DNA of 64,000 nt, taken from positions 62,001 through 126,000 of the forward strand of contig NZ_FMUX01000015.1 of the NCBI RefSeq assembly GCF_900101345.1. Direction: 5' to 3'. Source of the DNA: Desulfoluna spongiiphila (lineage in GTDB: Bacteria; Desulfobacterota; Desulfobacteria; Desulfobacterales; Desulfolunaceae). The number at the start of each line of letters is the position of its first letter. Position 1 is the first letter of the stretch. Both the position numbers and the translations under genes were made by a program. Below are positions 17,901-26,160 of this stretch, piece by piece. A model generated the notes under the pieces. The model was not told the origin of the DNA. It made no database searches and was given only the letters and a program-made list of their open reading frames with translations.

Positions 17901-19022
17901 CTGTAAGGCCTTCCCCAAGGCAAAGGTCAAACCGGTCCCCGAATCCGAAAAAGCCACGCCATGGACCAGTTCTGCGATCTCTTTTTTCCGTTTGAGCATG
18001 GTGGCAAGCCGGTCAAATCCATTCAAGGACGCCTTTTTCGCTCCCCCCTTTTTATCATCTGCCGTTGTGTTTGCACCGATCTTCGCAAGGTGCATGTACT
18101 GATCGGGAAACTGGTTGACCAGGGCCTCCTCTACGGAAATCGGATCACACAGGATCACATCCATCTCGGTGAAATGGCTCCTCAGGGGAAACCGGACGTA
18201 ATCGATAATGGTGTAACATCCGGATTCTGCGGTTCCCCGGTACCAACGGTTGGTGTCTGAATTAGGTCTCCTGCCCACATCCACTTCAACCCGGTACTGC
18301 CCCACGGGAAGGGTTTTGTCGGTGCCGTACAATACATAACCATAAAAACCTTCTGCCCCTTTAAATCTAAACACTTGGAACTTATCGTTCACCCCTTCAG
18401 TATATTTTTTCCCATTAATATAGATTGTTAGCTGAGAGTTTGCATACCTCTCATAAACAACAAAAAAAACAGCTCGAGTCTTGGGGATGACAATCCCTTT
18501 GATGCCGTGGCTGTCTTTTTTTATGGTCTTGTACCAGACTCGATACCCTTCATCGTCGTCCACCCCATCATTGGGAATGTCTTTGGGCTTTCTCAAGAGA
18601 TCAAAGGAAATCTTTTGCGTCCGAAACGCCACCCTTTCCAACGCCGAATTCTGGCGGATCGCCTCGCCGATTTTTACTTTCCAATCGAAACCGTTGGTAT
18701 CATATTCGTAAGCTGTAGCAGCGTGTGCCATCATCTCAGCCGGAGGCATCACCATGTGGTGGACCTCCACCAACCCGATGGGCGCCACCCCTCTGAAAGT
18801 TTTTGTCATTGGCCGGAGGGCCCCGTAACTGTTGGTTGTGCAGGCAACCAAAGGAGTTTCTTTGGGGTTGCCATTGCCGTCAACGGCATAGGTGACATTG
18901 CTGTAAACAGTCCAGTTCTTCACCGGTTCAAGCTTTGAAATAAGTTCTTCACGATGATAATATCCGGTCAAAACGATTTTTTCATGGATGGTTCCATCGA
19001 TCCGCCTTTTTTTTGTCTGCAC
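14937..19022 (-). CDS. Large protein of unknown function with OmpA-like domain
   Basis: 1361 residues. A GTG at 19022 is used, with AAGGAGG 5-6 nt upstream and the previous stop 11 bp away. No signal peptide. Residues about 560-660 (VFVKGYTDSTASAAHNLEL...RRSDIHFGEG) match the OmpA C-terminal peptidoglycan-binding fold. A hydrophobic stretch follows near residues 700-725 (SVGSVIPLTAAPALYLVAA). The N-terminal 350 and C-terminal 600 residues show no domain I know. The cytosolic-style start, OmpA-like domain, mid-chain hydrophobic region and partner membrane protein recall large secreted effectors, but no delivery gene is nearby and this stays a guess. Confidence 0.75.
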   Translation of the reverse strand: MQTKKRRIDGTIHEKIVLTGYYHREELISKLEPVKNWTVYSNVTYAVDGNGNPKETPLVACTTNSYGALRPMTKTFRGVAPIGLVEVHHMVMPPAEMMAHAATAYEYDTNGFDWKVKIGEAIRQNSALERVAFRTQKISFDLLRKPKDIPNDGVDDDEGYRVWYKTIKKDSHGIKGIVIPKTRAVFFVVYERYANSQLTIYINGKKYTEGVNDKFQVFRFKGAEGFYGYVLYGTDKTLPVGQYRVEVDVGRRPNSDTNRWYRGTAESGCYTIIDYVRFPLRSHFTEMDVILCDPISVEEALVNQFPDQYMHLAKIGANTTADDKKGGAKKASLNGFDRLATMLKRKKEIAELVHGVAFSDSGTGLTFALGKALQDRMNVADVKTVDSMNLAFSTIKTWESMQAFKENGTRLLTYANGAKDGDAVTAAIKKSYVGRGFLKKAEKINKFDASLASKMSQKILRFDLPEASQKILTPINRLMKPVEIASNISVAKKGIDDYSAASDSLDVSVKNYQHIVRDYFDRTFFIDQDEEKGGETFFTEESMQQVFYDSDRFEVTAEHKGQVDAAAAYLLDHRNDTSRLVFVKGYTDSTASAAHNLELSINRASGVKQAIVSELKNRKEAGEKIHLNALSDRILTLGYGEKYAGQDIGDEAKKAENRRSDIHFGEGAWSQGGFRDGMDYLEKQRKLTVATMLEMDDTQKKALLAVFDAVLSVGSVIPLTAAPALYLVAAIELGKAGLQLYDNAFTVVDNWMFDGLMNRIKTLEKDLQSFTKNSHGNTLLIIDEKVADNQKLSADEFVESIDLMDSNFRIRSEAVAGLFNLLYRAQLSACEKYWRDTGENPKESPIERVQHELQKNRVAEYITNFILNDGWSFPLERHERSSLAEFWQLAVNTKGVEQDEDGVLSVSYRGNFFLDKDFFFLGEGRTTGRMNFPPGADSTSEKQAEPLSFHGSSRGGDPFIPSSYQIAYMMHRGDHVVSDFQKNFPIHTMDSKDVNRLSEMFAPTRAGEYGEDIYEYMNIYTRRREQKKDEDWVPMARRRRESDYANLYLPDGTPMDDGDHFDALSPFDQVRVIVVLKKEATQACTASIQLHRGNENKPGIKFKTIMRPLVGAELITDEERAFKGRIGVVFEPFYQLAFQTVRGLKPMAGFPMNLMPMGIYEAMGLLEDVPYYLSVMVAHAPKTKKVICYPKSHDHFKKMMERYSRDYGWFLLTVDPDKEHVVDPACLSVLEKKMYKDAEYKMNGDGHYLVKDEDLFLEKDFLNSLTSADAYPTLMEDDIHATALIKVGDGEWVNGHRMFRQDDKSGKTLTLDGFTWDKPVEFMVVASCKKVKESSREDYEKRGFKWTSIPATLTLFQDGFF

Positions 19023-19033
19023 AGCCGCCTCCT

Positions 19034-20143
19034 TCAGATATTTATCAATGTAAGACTTTTGCAGTCAATCGGGAGCTTAGCATCAAGCACAACCTTGCCA
19101 TCCGAAATACTTTTTTTTTCAAAACCGTCATAGCTGGGAACGTATATATGATAAGAGTCTTCAGAAAAAATGGCGATGTATCTATCACTTTCAAATTTAG
19201 AAATCACGTCTCCCGTTTTTGTCGAATAGACAGTAAAATAGTCTGAAAAATTTCCCCGAATAACGTATTCACCATCTGGAGAAACATCAAAACTGTACCC
19301 CCCGTCGGTTATCAACATCCTGTGCTTGGACCAGTCGGGGTTAAAAATGCAGACTCCATACGTTTCAACCAAATTTTCAGGTCTTTTTTTTAACCCGCCA
19401 TGATTCAGGGGAATTGATCGTTCATATCCCCTAACGATAATCCTGTTCGTTGGAGAATGAATAAAAAAACTGTCAATGCTAAAATAAATATTATTTGACC
19501 AATCATAGGGCGTAATATTTTTGGTCTTTATGTCATATTTATAAAGCTTGGTTAACCGGTCGTTTTTTAATGTCACTCCTCCGCCGCCAAAAAAAACAAT
19601 GGTTCTGCTGTCATTTTGCCACCCCATATTCCTTGATTGCCCGTGCCGGGTTATCACATCCTTTTGACCCGTCTTCAAATCGAACACCACTTTATGAAAC
19701 CCATTGGGGTTATCATTCAATGTCATACAGATATACCTGTTATCTATAGAGCGCCGAGGGATATCCGCGATGATCGCATCCCCCTCAGGCGAAAGCTGAG
19801 TATTGGAAAGCACCCGTCTTAAGTCCGTTCCGTCTGTTTTTACACTCCAGACAGAATCACAGTCTGACTTTGACATATCTGAAAAAACAAACTGAATCCT
19901 CGGGCTATCAAAAATATCCGGGTCACCGTAGACCTCCTCTTTGATGTCAAAGGTCCCGTCGGGTGCTACCTCATAAAGGGCTTGGGGTTGGACAGACTCT
20001 TTTTTCGCAACGGTTTTAGCATGGCCCGCCTCTGCCCGCCTTTGGTTATCCTCGTCCCCTCCGGAAAGCAAAAAGACAAGGCCTGCGACAAAAAGGGCTA
20101 CCATCGCGATTTTTTTCAGGGCATCCACCTTGCCATTTCCCAT
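19034..20143 (-). CDS. Membrane-anchored beta-propeller-like protein
   Basis: 369 residues. An N-terminal uncleaved-looking anchor (KIAMVALFVAGLVFLLSGG) is followed by a Lys/Glu linker and about six repeating units of the kind SRIQFVFSDMSKSDCDSVWSV, RNMGWQNDSRTIVF and GYSFDVSPDGEYVI. These are typical of TolB/WD40-like propellers facing the periplasm. GAGGAG precedes the ATG by 8 nt. It is the first gene of an operon with the 1361-residue protein 11 bp downstream, so the two probably act together. Partner and ligand are unknown. Confidence 0.75.
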   Translation of the reverse strand: MGNGKVDALKKIAMVALFVAGLVFLLSGGDEDNQRRAEAGHAKTVAKKESVQPQALYEVAPDGTFDIKEEVYGDPDIFDSPRIQFVFSDMSKSDCDSVWSVKTDGTDLRRVLSNTQLSPEGDAIIADIPRRSIDNRYICMTLNDNPNGFHKVVFDLKTGQKDVITRHGQSRNMGWQNDSRTIVFFGGGGVTLKNDRLTKLYKYDIKTKNITPYDWSNNIYFSIDSFFIHSPTNRIIVRGYERSIPLNHGGLKKRPENLVETYGVCIFNPDWSKHRMLITDGGYSFDVSPDGEYVIRGNFSDYFTVYSTKTGDVISKFESDRYIAIFSEDSYHIYVPSYDGFEKKSISDGKVVLDAKLPIDCKSLTLINI

Positions 20144-20287
20144 GGTTTTTCTCCTCTCTCTATCAGTCTATTCATTACATTATGATCATTCAGGTTACAT
20201 TCTCTTTTAAATCAACTAAGGATCTCGTCGTACCCATCTTTGCTTTTGAAACCACTTATCTCTCATTTGAAATAGCGGGTGGTTCGC

Positions 20288-20400
20288 CGCGCCCGATGGG
20301 CACGGCACTGCCTTTGCCCAGCCTAACGCAATCTCAATTTATCGCCGCCGGTCGTTGGGCGTCATCCCGTTGGAGGGGCAAAGCGGAGCGTGCCCATCTT
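20288..20400. repeat. Family D inverted pair
   Basis: GCGCCCGATGGGCACGGCAC with TTTGCCCAGCC at the left and GGGCAAAGCGGAGCGTGCCC at the right, head to head. Confidence 0.6.
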
Positions 20401-20695
20401 TCACGTATAGAGGAGAGGGCTCCGGCTGTTCTCATGGGATCAAAATATCTTGTCATTGATAGTAAATATGGCCCTGTTTCGCAGTGGTTCAGGGCGAATT
20501 TCGTCAGCGAATCATTGCTCAGATAACTACAGGCAAATGTGAATGTCAAGTAAATAGCAGTGAGATATATTACAGAGGAAAGAGATATGGAACTTGGTGG
20601 GTTATGTCGTTATTTGCATACGACAAGGTAAGGAATACAGCATTCGACATCGAGGGATGGATACGGGTGTCCCCCGAAGGAGGCATTTGCCCGAC

Positions 20696-20730
20696 AAAAA
20701 AAGCCGCCCCCAGCACAAGTGGGGGCGGCT
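20696..20730 (-). terminator. Intrinsic terminator of atoDA
   Basis: AGCCGCCCCC (20702-20711) and GGGGGCGGCT (20721-20730) form a perfect 10-bp stem. Read on the minus strand it is followed by seven T. It lies about 160 bp beyond the atoA stop. Confidence 0.85.
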
Positions 20731-20763
20731 CTAAACCGGGTAGTTCAGGAAAAAGCGATCATA

Positions 20764-20845
20764 CCGCAGCGATTTGACCCGAGGAACGAGGGGCAAATCG
20801 CTGCGGCAACAAGCTTTCAAGGTGGCTCACCTTGCCACCGGAGGC
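20764..20845. repeat. Family A repeat with perfect 13-bp arms
   Basis: CCGCAGCGATTTG (20764-20776) and CAAATCGCTGCGG (20794-20806) pair perfectly around the CCCGAGGAACGAGGGG core. The repeat then runs into CAAGGTGGCTCACCTTG and CCACCGGAGGC. The arm sequence differs from every other copy. Confidence 0.85.
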
Positions 20846-20891
20846 ATCGCTTTTTGTCGCCCTGGTCTGGGCAAAAACCGTGACACGGTTT

Positions 20892-21560
20892 CTATGCGAC
20901 ACGCATGGTGGGCACCTCATGGGGAATGATCAGGTCGGCGTCGGTCTTTTCCACCACGTCCTCCACGGTGAGGCCCGGGGCAACCTCTTTCAAGACGAGC
21001 CCAGCGTCGGTGACCTCCATCACCGCCATGTCCGTGACGATGAGATTCGCCTGGCCCACGGCGGTCAGGGGAAGGGTGCAGCGCTTGAGAATTTTGGATG
21101 AGCCGTTTTTGTTCACATGGTCGGTGGCGATGATCACGCGCTTGGCGCCGGTGCAGAGGTCCATGGCGCCCCCCATGCCCGGAACCATCTTGCCGGGGAT
21201 GATGTAGTTGGCGATGTTGCCCTCCTGGTCCACCTCAAGGGTACCCAGGACCGTGGCGTCCACATGGCCGCCGCGGATGATGCCGAAGGAGGTGGCGCTG
21301 TCGAAGAAGCAGCCGCCCTGCTTGATGGTCACCGGCTTGTTCCCGGCGTTGATGAGATCGGGGTCCTCCTGGCCTTCGGGCGGACAGGGACCGATGCCGA
21401 TGAAGCCGTTTTCAGACTGGAGAAAGATCTCCACATCGGCGGGGACGTGGTCGGCCACCATGGTGGGCATGCCGATGCCCAGATTCACCACGTCGCCGTC
21501 CTTGAACTCCCGTGCGATTCGTTTGACGATCATTTCGCGCTTGCTGATTTTCTCTGCCAT
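20892..21560 (-). CDS. atoA: Butyrate/acetoacetate CoA-transferase, beta subunit
   Basis: 222 residues. Family I CoA-transferase beta subunit: GIGMPTMVADHV near residue 27 and SENGFIGIGP near 49, whose Glu is the residue that carries CoA as a thioester. GMGGAMDLCTGAKRV is the family's C-terminal signature. GGAGG precedes the ATG. It lies 5 bp after atoD and is surely co-translated. In lysine fermentation this enzyme moves CoA from butyryl-CoA to the acetoacetate released by Kce. Confidence 0.93.
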   Translation of the reverse strand: MAEKISKREMIVKRIAREFKDGDVVNLGIGMPTMVADHVPADVEIFLQSENGFIGIGPCPPEGQEDPDLINAGNKPVTIKQGGCFFDSATSFGIIRGGHVDATVLGTLEVDQEGNIANYIIPGKMVPGMGGAMDLCTGAKRVIIATDHVNKNGSSKILKRCTLPLTAVGQANLIVTDMAVMEVTDAGLVLKEVAPGLTVEDVVEKTDADLIIPHEVPTMRVA

Positions 21561-21565
21561 GTTGT

Positions 21566-22213
21566 CTACCCTCCTACCACTGCGTCGACAAAAATACCCG
21601 GCAGCATCACGTGGTCGGGATCGATGGCCCCCACGTCCTCCAGATATTCCGCTTCTACAATCACATAATCACAGGCCATGGCCATGAGCGGGTTGAAGTT
21701 CTGGGCCGACTTGCGGAAAACAAGGTTGCCCTGTCTGTCCGCCCGGAAGGCCTTGATCAGGGCCACGTCGCCTTTGATGGGCGGCTCCAGGAGAAACTCG
21801 CGGCCGTCCACGGTGAGCTTTTCTTTGCCCTCTTCCACATGGGTTCCCACCCCGGTGGGGGTAAGAATCCCGCCAAGGCCGACTCCTGCGGCTCGGATCC
21901 GCTCGGCCAGGGTGCCCTGGGGCACCAGGACGGCGTCAATCTTATTCTCGGACATCAGCTTCCCAAACTCTGGGTTAAGTCCCACATGGGATGCATAAAA
22001 GCAGGAGGCCATGTCGTTGCGGATCAGCTTCCCCGCCCCTTTACCCGGAACCCCTGCATCGTTGCAGACCACGGTCAGGTCCGTCACCCCTTTCTCGACG
22101 ACGGCATCCACCAGCGCCTCCGGGGTTCCCACCGTCATAAATCCGCCGATCATCACAGTCATCCCGCTCTCGATCCGCGCCACAGCGTCCTTCATTGTCG
22201 TGATTTTGTTCAT
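21566..22213 (-). CDS. atoD: Butyrate/acetoacetate CoA-transferase, alpha subunit
   Basis: 215 residues from the ATG at 22213 (AAGGA 11 nt upstream). The open frame extends further but through the promoter region, so the shorter start is used. MIGGFMTVGTPEALV near residue 21 is the CoA-transferase alpha signature, followed by NDAGVPGKGAGKLI and LIKAFRADRQGNLVFRKSAQNFNP. It pairs with AtoA to form the active enzyme. Transcribed divergently from the TetR-kdd-kam operon. Confidence 0.93.
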   Translation of the reverse strand: MNKITTMKDAVARIESGMTVMIGGFMTVGTPEALVDAVVEKGVTDLTVVCNDAGVPGKGAGKLIRNDMASCFYASHVGLNPEFGKLMSENKIDAVLVPQGTLAERIRAAGVGLGGILTPTGVGTHVEEGKEKLTVDGREFLLEPPIKGDVALIKAFRADRQGNLVFRKSAQNFNPLMAMACDYVIVEAEYLEDVGAIDPDHVMLPGIFVDAVVGG

Positions 22214-22448
22214 CCTGCTTATCCTTAAAGTAGCGACCGCGTCATGGTAAACGCCCCAGAAACCCAGGAAAACACCGGCCGTCACAGAAATCGGATCCTG
22301 CCGGGCTTGAAAAGGATGGTTTCTAAAACAGGGCTGCATCTCAACGGGTTTCGGACCCTCCGGTAACCGCGGCCAAAATCCGGAAAAGGCCAATGGAGAG
22401 TCCTGTATCTCAGAGGGAAAAACACCCCCCGGAAGTCCCGCTGCTCAC

Positions 22449-22502
22449 CCTAACAAGCGTTAGGTAGACACTTATATAGCCACCCCAAAAGCGTATTGTC
22501 AA
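22449..22502 (-). promoter_or_regulatory. atoD promoter with TetR-type operator
   Basis: On the minus strand TTGACA (22497-22502), an 18-bp spacer and TATATA (22473-22478) form a good sigma-70 promoter. The perfect palindrome CCTAACGCTTGTTAGG (22449-22464) lies just downstream over the likely start point, where a bound repressor would block RNA polymerase. Confidence 0.75.
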
Positions 22503-22724
22503 GGGTCTTAAGATGATAGAAGGCTAACCTGTTTTGTACTCATGCCCGTTTTTTCGAAAAGCATGCCTCAAGGGGGCAATCGAAACCACCCGCCTCAAGA
22601 CAGCGAGACGCCGACAAAAAAAAATTAACCGACCGTAAAAACCCTGCAATTACATGCCAATACTGTGCCAAAATCATGATTTTCTCCAGGTTGATTTTTT
22701 TCATGGATACCCTGCTTTTTTCCC

Positions 22725-22767
22725 TTGACTTTATCCGATCCGTGGCCCTACCCTAACAAACGTTAGG
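22725..22767 (+). promoter_or_regulatory. TetR gene promoter with matching operator
   Basis: TTGACT (22725-22730) lies 17 bp from a weak -10 (CTACCC). The palindrome CCTAACAAACGTTAGG (22752-22767) overlaps it and shares CCTAAC-N4-GTTAGG with the atoD site. This suggests that the adjacent TetR protein controls itself, atoDA and the downstream kam genes. Confidence 0.7.
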
Positions 22768-22828
22768 TTTTGTGTCGGCAGCATGCCACCCCATTGACCT
22801 GTAACCCAAACCACAAGGATAGCCGTCC

Positions 22829-23422
22829 ATGAGCACCACGACCATATCCACACGCAAGACCATCATCTTCCGTGAAGCCGCCCATCTCTTTCGAGAAAAG
22901 GGATACAGCGGCTCCACCCTCCGTGAGCTGGCCAAACGCGCCGGCGTCAAGGGCGGCAGCATCTACCACCACTTCAACTCCAAGCAGGAAATCCTCTTCA
23001 TGATCATGGAGTACACCATGACCAACCTCATCACCAAGGTCTCCCGGGAGATCGAAGGTGTGGAGAGCCCCCTTGCCAAACTGCGCAGCGCCATTCGCGT
23101 CCACGTCGAATACCACACCGTGGATGCCGACGAGACCTACGTGGCCGACGCCGAGCTCCGCAGCCTTGATGTCACCAACTACAAAAAAATCGTTAAAATG
23201 CGAGACCGCTACGAGCGGCTCTACAAAGATATGCTTCAGGAAGGGATAGAGAAAGGGGAGCTGGTCGTCGACAACGTCACCATCTCCTCGCGGGCGCTGC
23301 TCCAGATGTGTACCGGCATCTCATACTGGTACAACCCGGAAGGCCCCCTCTCCATCAAGGAGATTGCCGACAGCTATGTGGACCTCTTTTTTCACGGGGT
23401 CTGCGGCAATGTGGCCAACTGA
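22829..23422 (+). CDS. TetR/AcrR-family regulator of lysine fermentation genes
   Basis: 197 residues. The N-terminal helix-turn-helix TLRELAKRAGVKGGSIYHHF lies at residues about 32-51, followed by a helical ligand domain. AAGGA precedes the ATG by about 9 nt. The gene stands directly before kdd on the same strand, and palindromes at its own and the atoD promoter make it the likely local repressor. The C-terminal domain resembles acyl-CoA-responsive TetR proteins only in general form, so a CoA-ester intermediate as ligand is inference. Confidence 0.85.
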   Translation: MSTTTISTRKTIIFREAAHLFREKGYSGSTLRELAKRAGVKGGSIYHHFNSKQEILFMIMEYTMTNLITKVSREIEGVESPLAKLRSAIRVHVEYHTVDADETYVADAELRSLDVTNYKKIVKMRDRYERLYKDMLQEGIEKGELVVDNVTISSRALLQMCTGISYWYNPEGPLSIKEIADSYVDLFFHGVCGNVAN

Positions 23423-23509
23423 ACCGCCACCGACACCGGCTCAAACTGTTGTACCCCACCTTATGGGGACCATACCGCAGCTATTCAATAATGTAAGGAG
23501 TGTGATACC

Positions 23510-24565
23510 ATGTCTTTGGAAGTGATCAAAAACGGCAACCCATTTGGTGCTCACAGGGTGATCGAGCCACGGGATGTCCTGCCCCAACCTGCACAGAAAA
23601 TCGACAACAATTTAAGCCGTATCTGGGACAACGAACTCCTCATCGACGTCCAGTTCCTCAACATCGACTCTGCCAGCTTTACACAGATCAAAAACGACGT
23701 GGGGGCCGACGACGAAAAGATCAAGGCCAGAATCCTTGAAATCGTCGGTGATCGCGGCAAGATGCACAACCCCGTCACCGGCTCCGGCGGCATGCTCATC
23801 GGCACCGTCAACACCGTTGGCGAAAAGCTCAAAGAGACCTGCCCCCTTAAAGAAGGTGACCGTATTGTCAGCCTTGTCTCCCTGTCCCTGACGCCCCTTG
23901 CCATCGAAGAGATCCTGGAAGTTAAAAAGGAGACCGACCAGGTAAAGGTAAAGGCCAAAGCCGTTCTCTTTGAAAACTCCCTCTACGCCAAGCTCCCGGA
24001 AGACATGCCCGAGACCCTGGCCCTGGCGGTTCTTGATGTCTGCGGCGCCCCTGCCCAGACCGCCCGGCTCGTCAAACAGGGCGACACCACCGTCATCATC
24101 GGTGCCGGCGGGAAGTCAGGAATCCTTTGCGCCTGGGAAGCCAAACGCCGCGCAGGCGTCACCGGCCGCATCATCGGCGTGGAGTACTCCGATGCAGGGG
24201 TGGCCTCACTGAAGGCCCTCGGCATCTGCGACGACGTCGTCAAACTCGACGCCTCGGACGCCCTCACCTGCTACGACACCATCAGCGCCCTCACCGACGG
24301 CAAACTGGCCGATGTCATCATCAACTGCGTCAACATCGAAAACACCGAACTGGCCTCCATCATGATGTGCAGGGACAAAGGCGTGGTCTACTTTTTCAGC
24401 ATGGCGACCTCCTTTACCAAGGCAGCCCTCGGCGCCGAAGGCATCGGCAAGGACGTGGACATGATCATCGGCAACGGCTACACCGCCGGGCATGCAGAAA
24501 TCGCCTTGAATGTTGTCAGAGAATCAAACGATATCAGAAAGATGTACGAAAAACTTTACGTATAA
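23510..24565 (+). CDS. kdd: L-erythro-3,5-diaminohexanoate dehydrogenase
   Basis: 351 residues. Catalyses NAD-dependent oxidative deamination of 3,5-diaminohexanoate to 5-amino-3-oxohexanoate. It has the conserved start NPFGAHRVIEPRDVLPQPA, MHNPVTGSGGMLIG near residue 86, and the nucleotide-binding TVIIGAGGKSGILCAWEAKR near residue 196. Length fits the family. AAGGAG precedes the ATG by 9 nt. First enzyme gene of the operon, 90 bp after the TetR gene. Confidence 0.95.
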   Translation: MSLEVIKNGNPFGAHRVIEPRDVLPQPAQKIDNNLSRIWDNELLIDVQFLNIDSASFTQIKNDVGADDEKIKARILEIVGDRGKMHNPVTGSGGMLIGTVNTVGEKLKETCPLKEGDRIVSLVSLSLTPLAIEEILEVKKETDQVKVKAKAVLFENSLYAKLPEDMPETLALAVLDVCGAPAQTARLVKQGDTTVIIGAGGKSGILCAWEAKRRAGVTGRIIGVEYSDAGVASLKALGICDDVVKLDASDALTCYDTISALTDGKLADVIINCVNIENTELASIMMCRDKGVVYFFSMATSFTKAALGAEGIGKDVDMIIGNGYTAGHAEIALNVVRESNDIRKMYEKLYV

Positions 24566-24706
24566 GATAAAAAAAATACGCCATAGGGACCGCTTCTCCT
24601 CCTGCTGATTCTCCTCCCACTCTCCGTCTCCCTCGCGAACTCCCCTCCGGCGTCGGCATAGAATCGTCACTGTCACCTCAACAGCATACAAGAGGGTTTT
24701 CACAGC

Positions 24707-25975
24707 ATGAAAGAGTACAAACGTCACGACTACAAGGAAATCGAACTTTACAAGGACGTCCCTGAAGAGGATTGGAACAACTGGAAGTGGCAGCTCCGAA
24801 ACGTTGTCACCGACATCCCCACCTTGAAAAAAATCATGCCCATCGACGCGTCCATGGAACAGGATCTCGAAAAATGCCTTGAGAAATTCACCATGGCCAT
24901 CACCCCCTACTACGCCTCCATCATGGAGAAGGACTACCACCGCGGCGTCATCCGACTCCAGGCCGTCCCCTCCATCAACGAACTCCATGTGGCCCCCGAT
25001 GACCAGGATGACCCCCTGCACGAAGACGTGGACTCCCCGGTTCCCGGCCTCACCCACCGCTACCCCGACCGCGTACTGCTCCTGGTCACCCACATCTGCT
25101 CCATGAACTGCCGCCACTGCACCCGGCGCCGCATGGTGGGCGACCACGACACCCACCTCTCCCGGGCGTCCATCGACAAGTGCATCGATTACATCCGCGA
25201 GCACAAAGAGGTGCGTGACGTGCTGATCTCCGGTGGAGACCCCTTCACCCTCACCGACGACTCCCTGGAGTACGTCCTCAAAAAGATCCGCGCCATCGAC
25301 CACGTGGAGATCATCCGCATCGGCTCCCGCACCCCGGTGGTCATGCCCCAGCGTATCACCGACGACCTGTGCAACATGCTGAAAAAGTACCATCCCCTCT
25401 ACGTGAACACCCACTTCAACCACCCGGACGAAATCACCGCAGATTCCAAGGAGGCCTGCGAGCGACTGGCCAACGCCGGGATCCAGATGGGCAACCAGAC
25501 CGTCCTCTTACGGGACGTCAACGACTGCCCCAACATCATGAAAAAGCTCATGCACGAGCTGCTTCGCATCCGCGTAAAGCCCTACTACATTTACCAATGC
25601 GATCTCTCCATGGGCATCTCCCACTTCCGCACCTCCATCACCAAGGGCATGGAGATCATTGAAAACCTGCGCGGCCACACAACCGGCATGGCGGTCCCCA
25701 CCTTTGTGGTGGATGCCCCGGGGGGCGGCGGCAAGATTCCCGTGATGCCCAACTACCTGCTCTCCCAGTCCGACCGGCGCTTTGCCCTGCGAAACTACGA
25801 AGGGGTCATCACCACCTACACCCAGCCCGAAGAGGTCTTCTCCAACTGCGGGCGCTGCAACATCTGCAAGGAAAACGAGAAGCAGTACAAACCCCTGGAC
25901 GGCGTGGCAAAACTCCTCTCAGGCGAGAAACTCTACCTGGAGCCCGCCAACCTTCAACGCCGCAAGCGGGACTGA
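24707..25975 (+). CDS. kamA: L-lysine 2,3-aminomutase
   Basis: 422 residues. Radical SAM and PLP enzyme that converts L-lysine to beta-lysine, the first step of the pathway. THICSMNCRHCTRRRMVGD near residue 125 has the CxxxCxxC that binds the 4Fe-4S cluster. YYIYQCDLSMGISHFR near residue 289 and VVDAPGGGGKIPVMPNY near residue 333 (the PLP lysine) are family hallmarks. Three Cys close to the C-terminus (CGRCNIC) match the zinc-binding end of KamA. Separated from kdd by 140 bp with no visible feature. Confidence 0.97.
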   Translation: MKEYKRHDYKEIELYKDVPEEDWNNWKWQLRNVVTDIPTLKKIMPIDASMEQDLEKCLEKFTMAITPYYASIMEKDYHRGVIRLQAVPSINELHVAPDDQDDPLHEDVDSPVPGLTHRYPDRVLLLVTHICSMNCRHCTRRRMVGDHDTHLSRASIDKCIDYIREHKEVRDVLISGGDPFTLTDDSLEYVLKKIRAIDHVEIIRIGSRTPVVMPQRITDDLCNMLKKYHPLYVNTHFNHPDEITADSKEACERLANAGIQMGNQTVLLRDVNDCPNIMKKLMHELLRIRVKPYYIYQCDLSMGISHFRTSITKGMEIIENLRGHTTGMAVPTFVVDAPGGGGKIPVMPNYLLSQSDRRFALRNYEGVITTYTQPEEVFSNCGRCNICKENEKQYKPLDGVAKLLSGEKLYLEPANLQRRKRD

Positions 25976-25986
25976 TCGTTAAAAAA

Positions 25987-26155
25987 AACGCCTCCGGCGG
26001 CCCTGCCGGGGGCCAACCTTTTAAAAAGGTTGCCAAACAGGATTTTGGTTGTTTCAGCACTAACTTCGCGCTTGCTCTTGCCCGAGGAACGAGGGGCAAG
26101 AGCAAGCGCAACCTGGGGTCCAGGGGATCATCCCCTGGCCGCCGGAGGCATCGTC
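25987..26155. repeat. Family B plus family A repeat inside the kam operon
   Basis: A family B unit (GCCTCCGGCGG, CCTGCCGGGGGC, ACCTTTTAAAAAGGT) is followed by a family A unit. In the latter GCGCTTGCTCTTGCC (26068-26082) and GGCAAGAGCAAGCGC (26095-26109) pair perfectly over 15 bp around CGAGGAACGAGG. It ends in GCCGCCGGAGGC just before kamB, so the only GGAGG available to kamB lies in the repeat. Confidence 0.85.
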
Positions 26156-26160
26156 CCTTC

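Larger units (their letters stand above)
20144..20891. other. Gene-free stretch between two minus-strand operons
   Basis: Holds a family D inverted pair (about 20288-20400), an AT-rich stretch with no feature (20401-20690), the atoDA terminator (20696-20730) and a family A repeat (20764-20845). The short open frames here lack ribosome sites. Confidence 0.65.
22214..22828. other. Divergent control region of the lysine genes
   Basis: About 615 bp between atoD and the TetR gene. Two matching 16-bp palindromes sit at the two promoters, listed separately. The region 22505-22720 between them is AT-rich with no other recognisable site. Confidence 0.7.

Noticed and set aside
24524..25423. 299-codon minus frame over kamA
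   Set aside because: Low-complexity His/Val/Gly composition typical of the antisense of a GC-rich gene.
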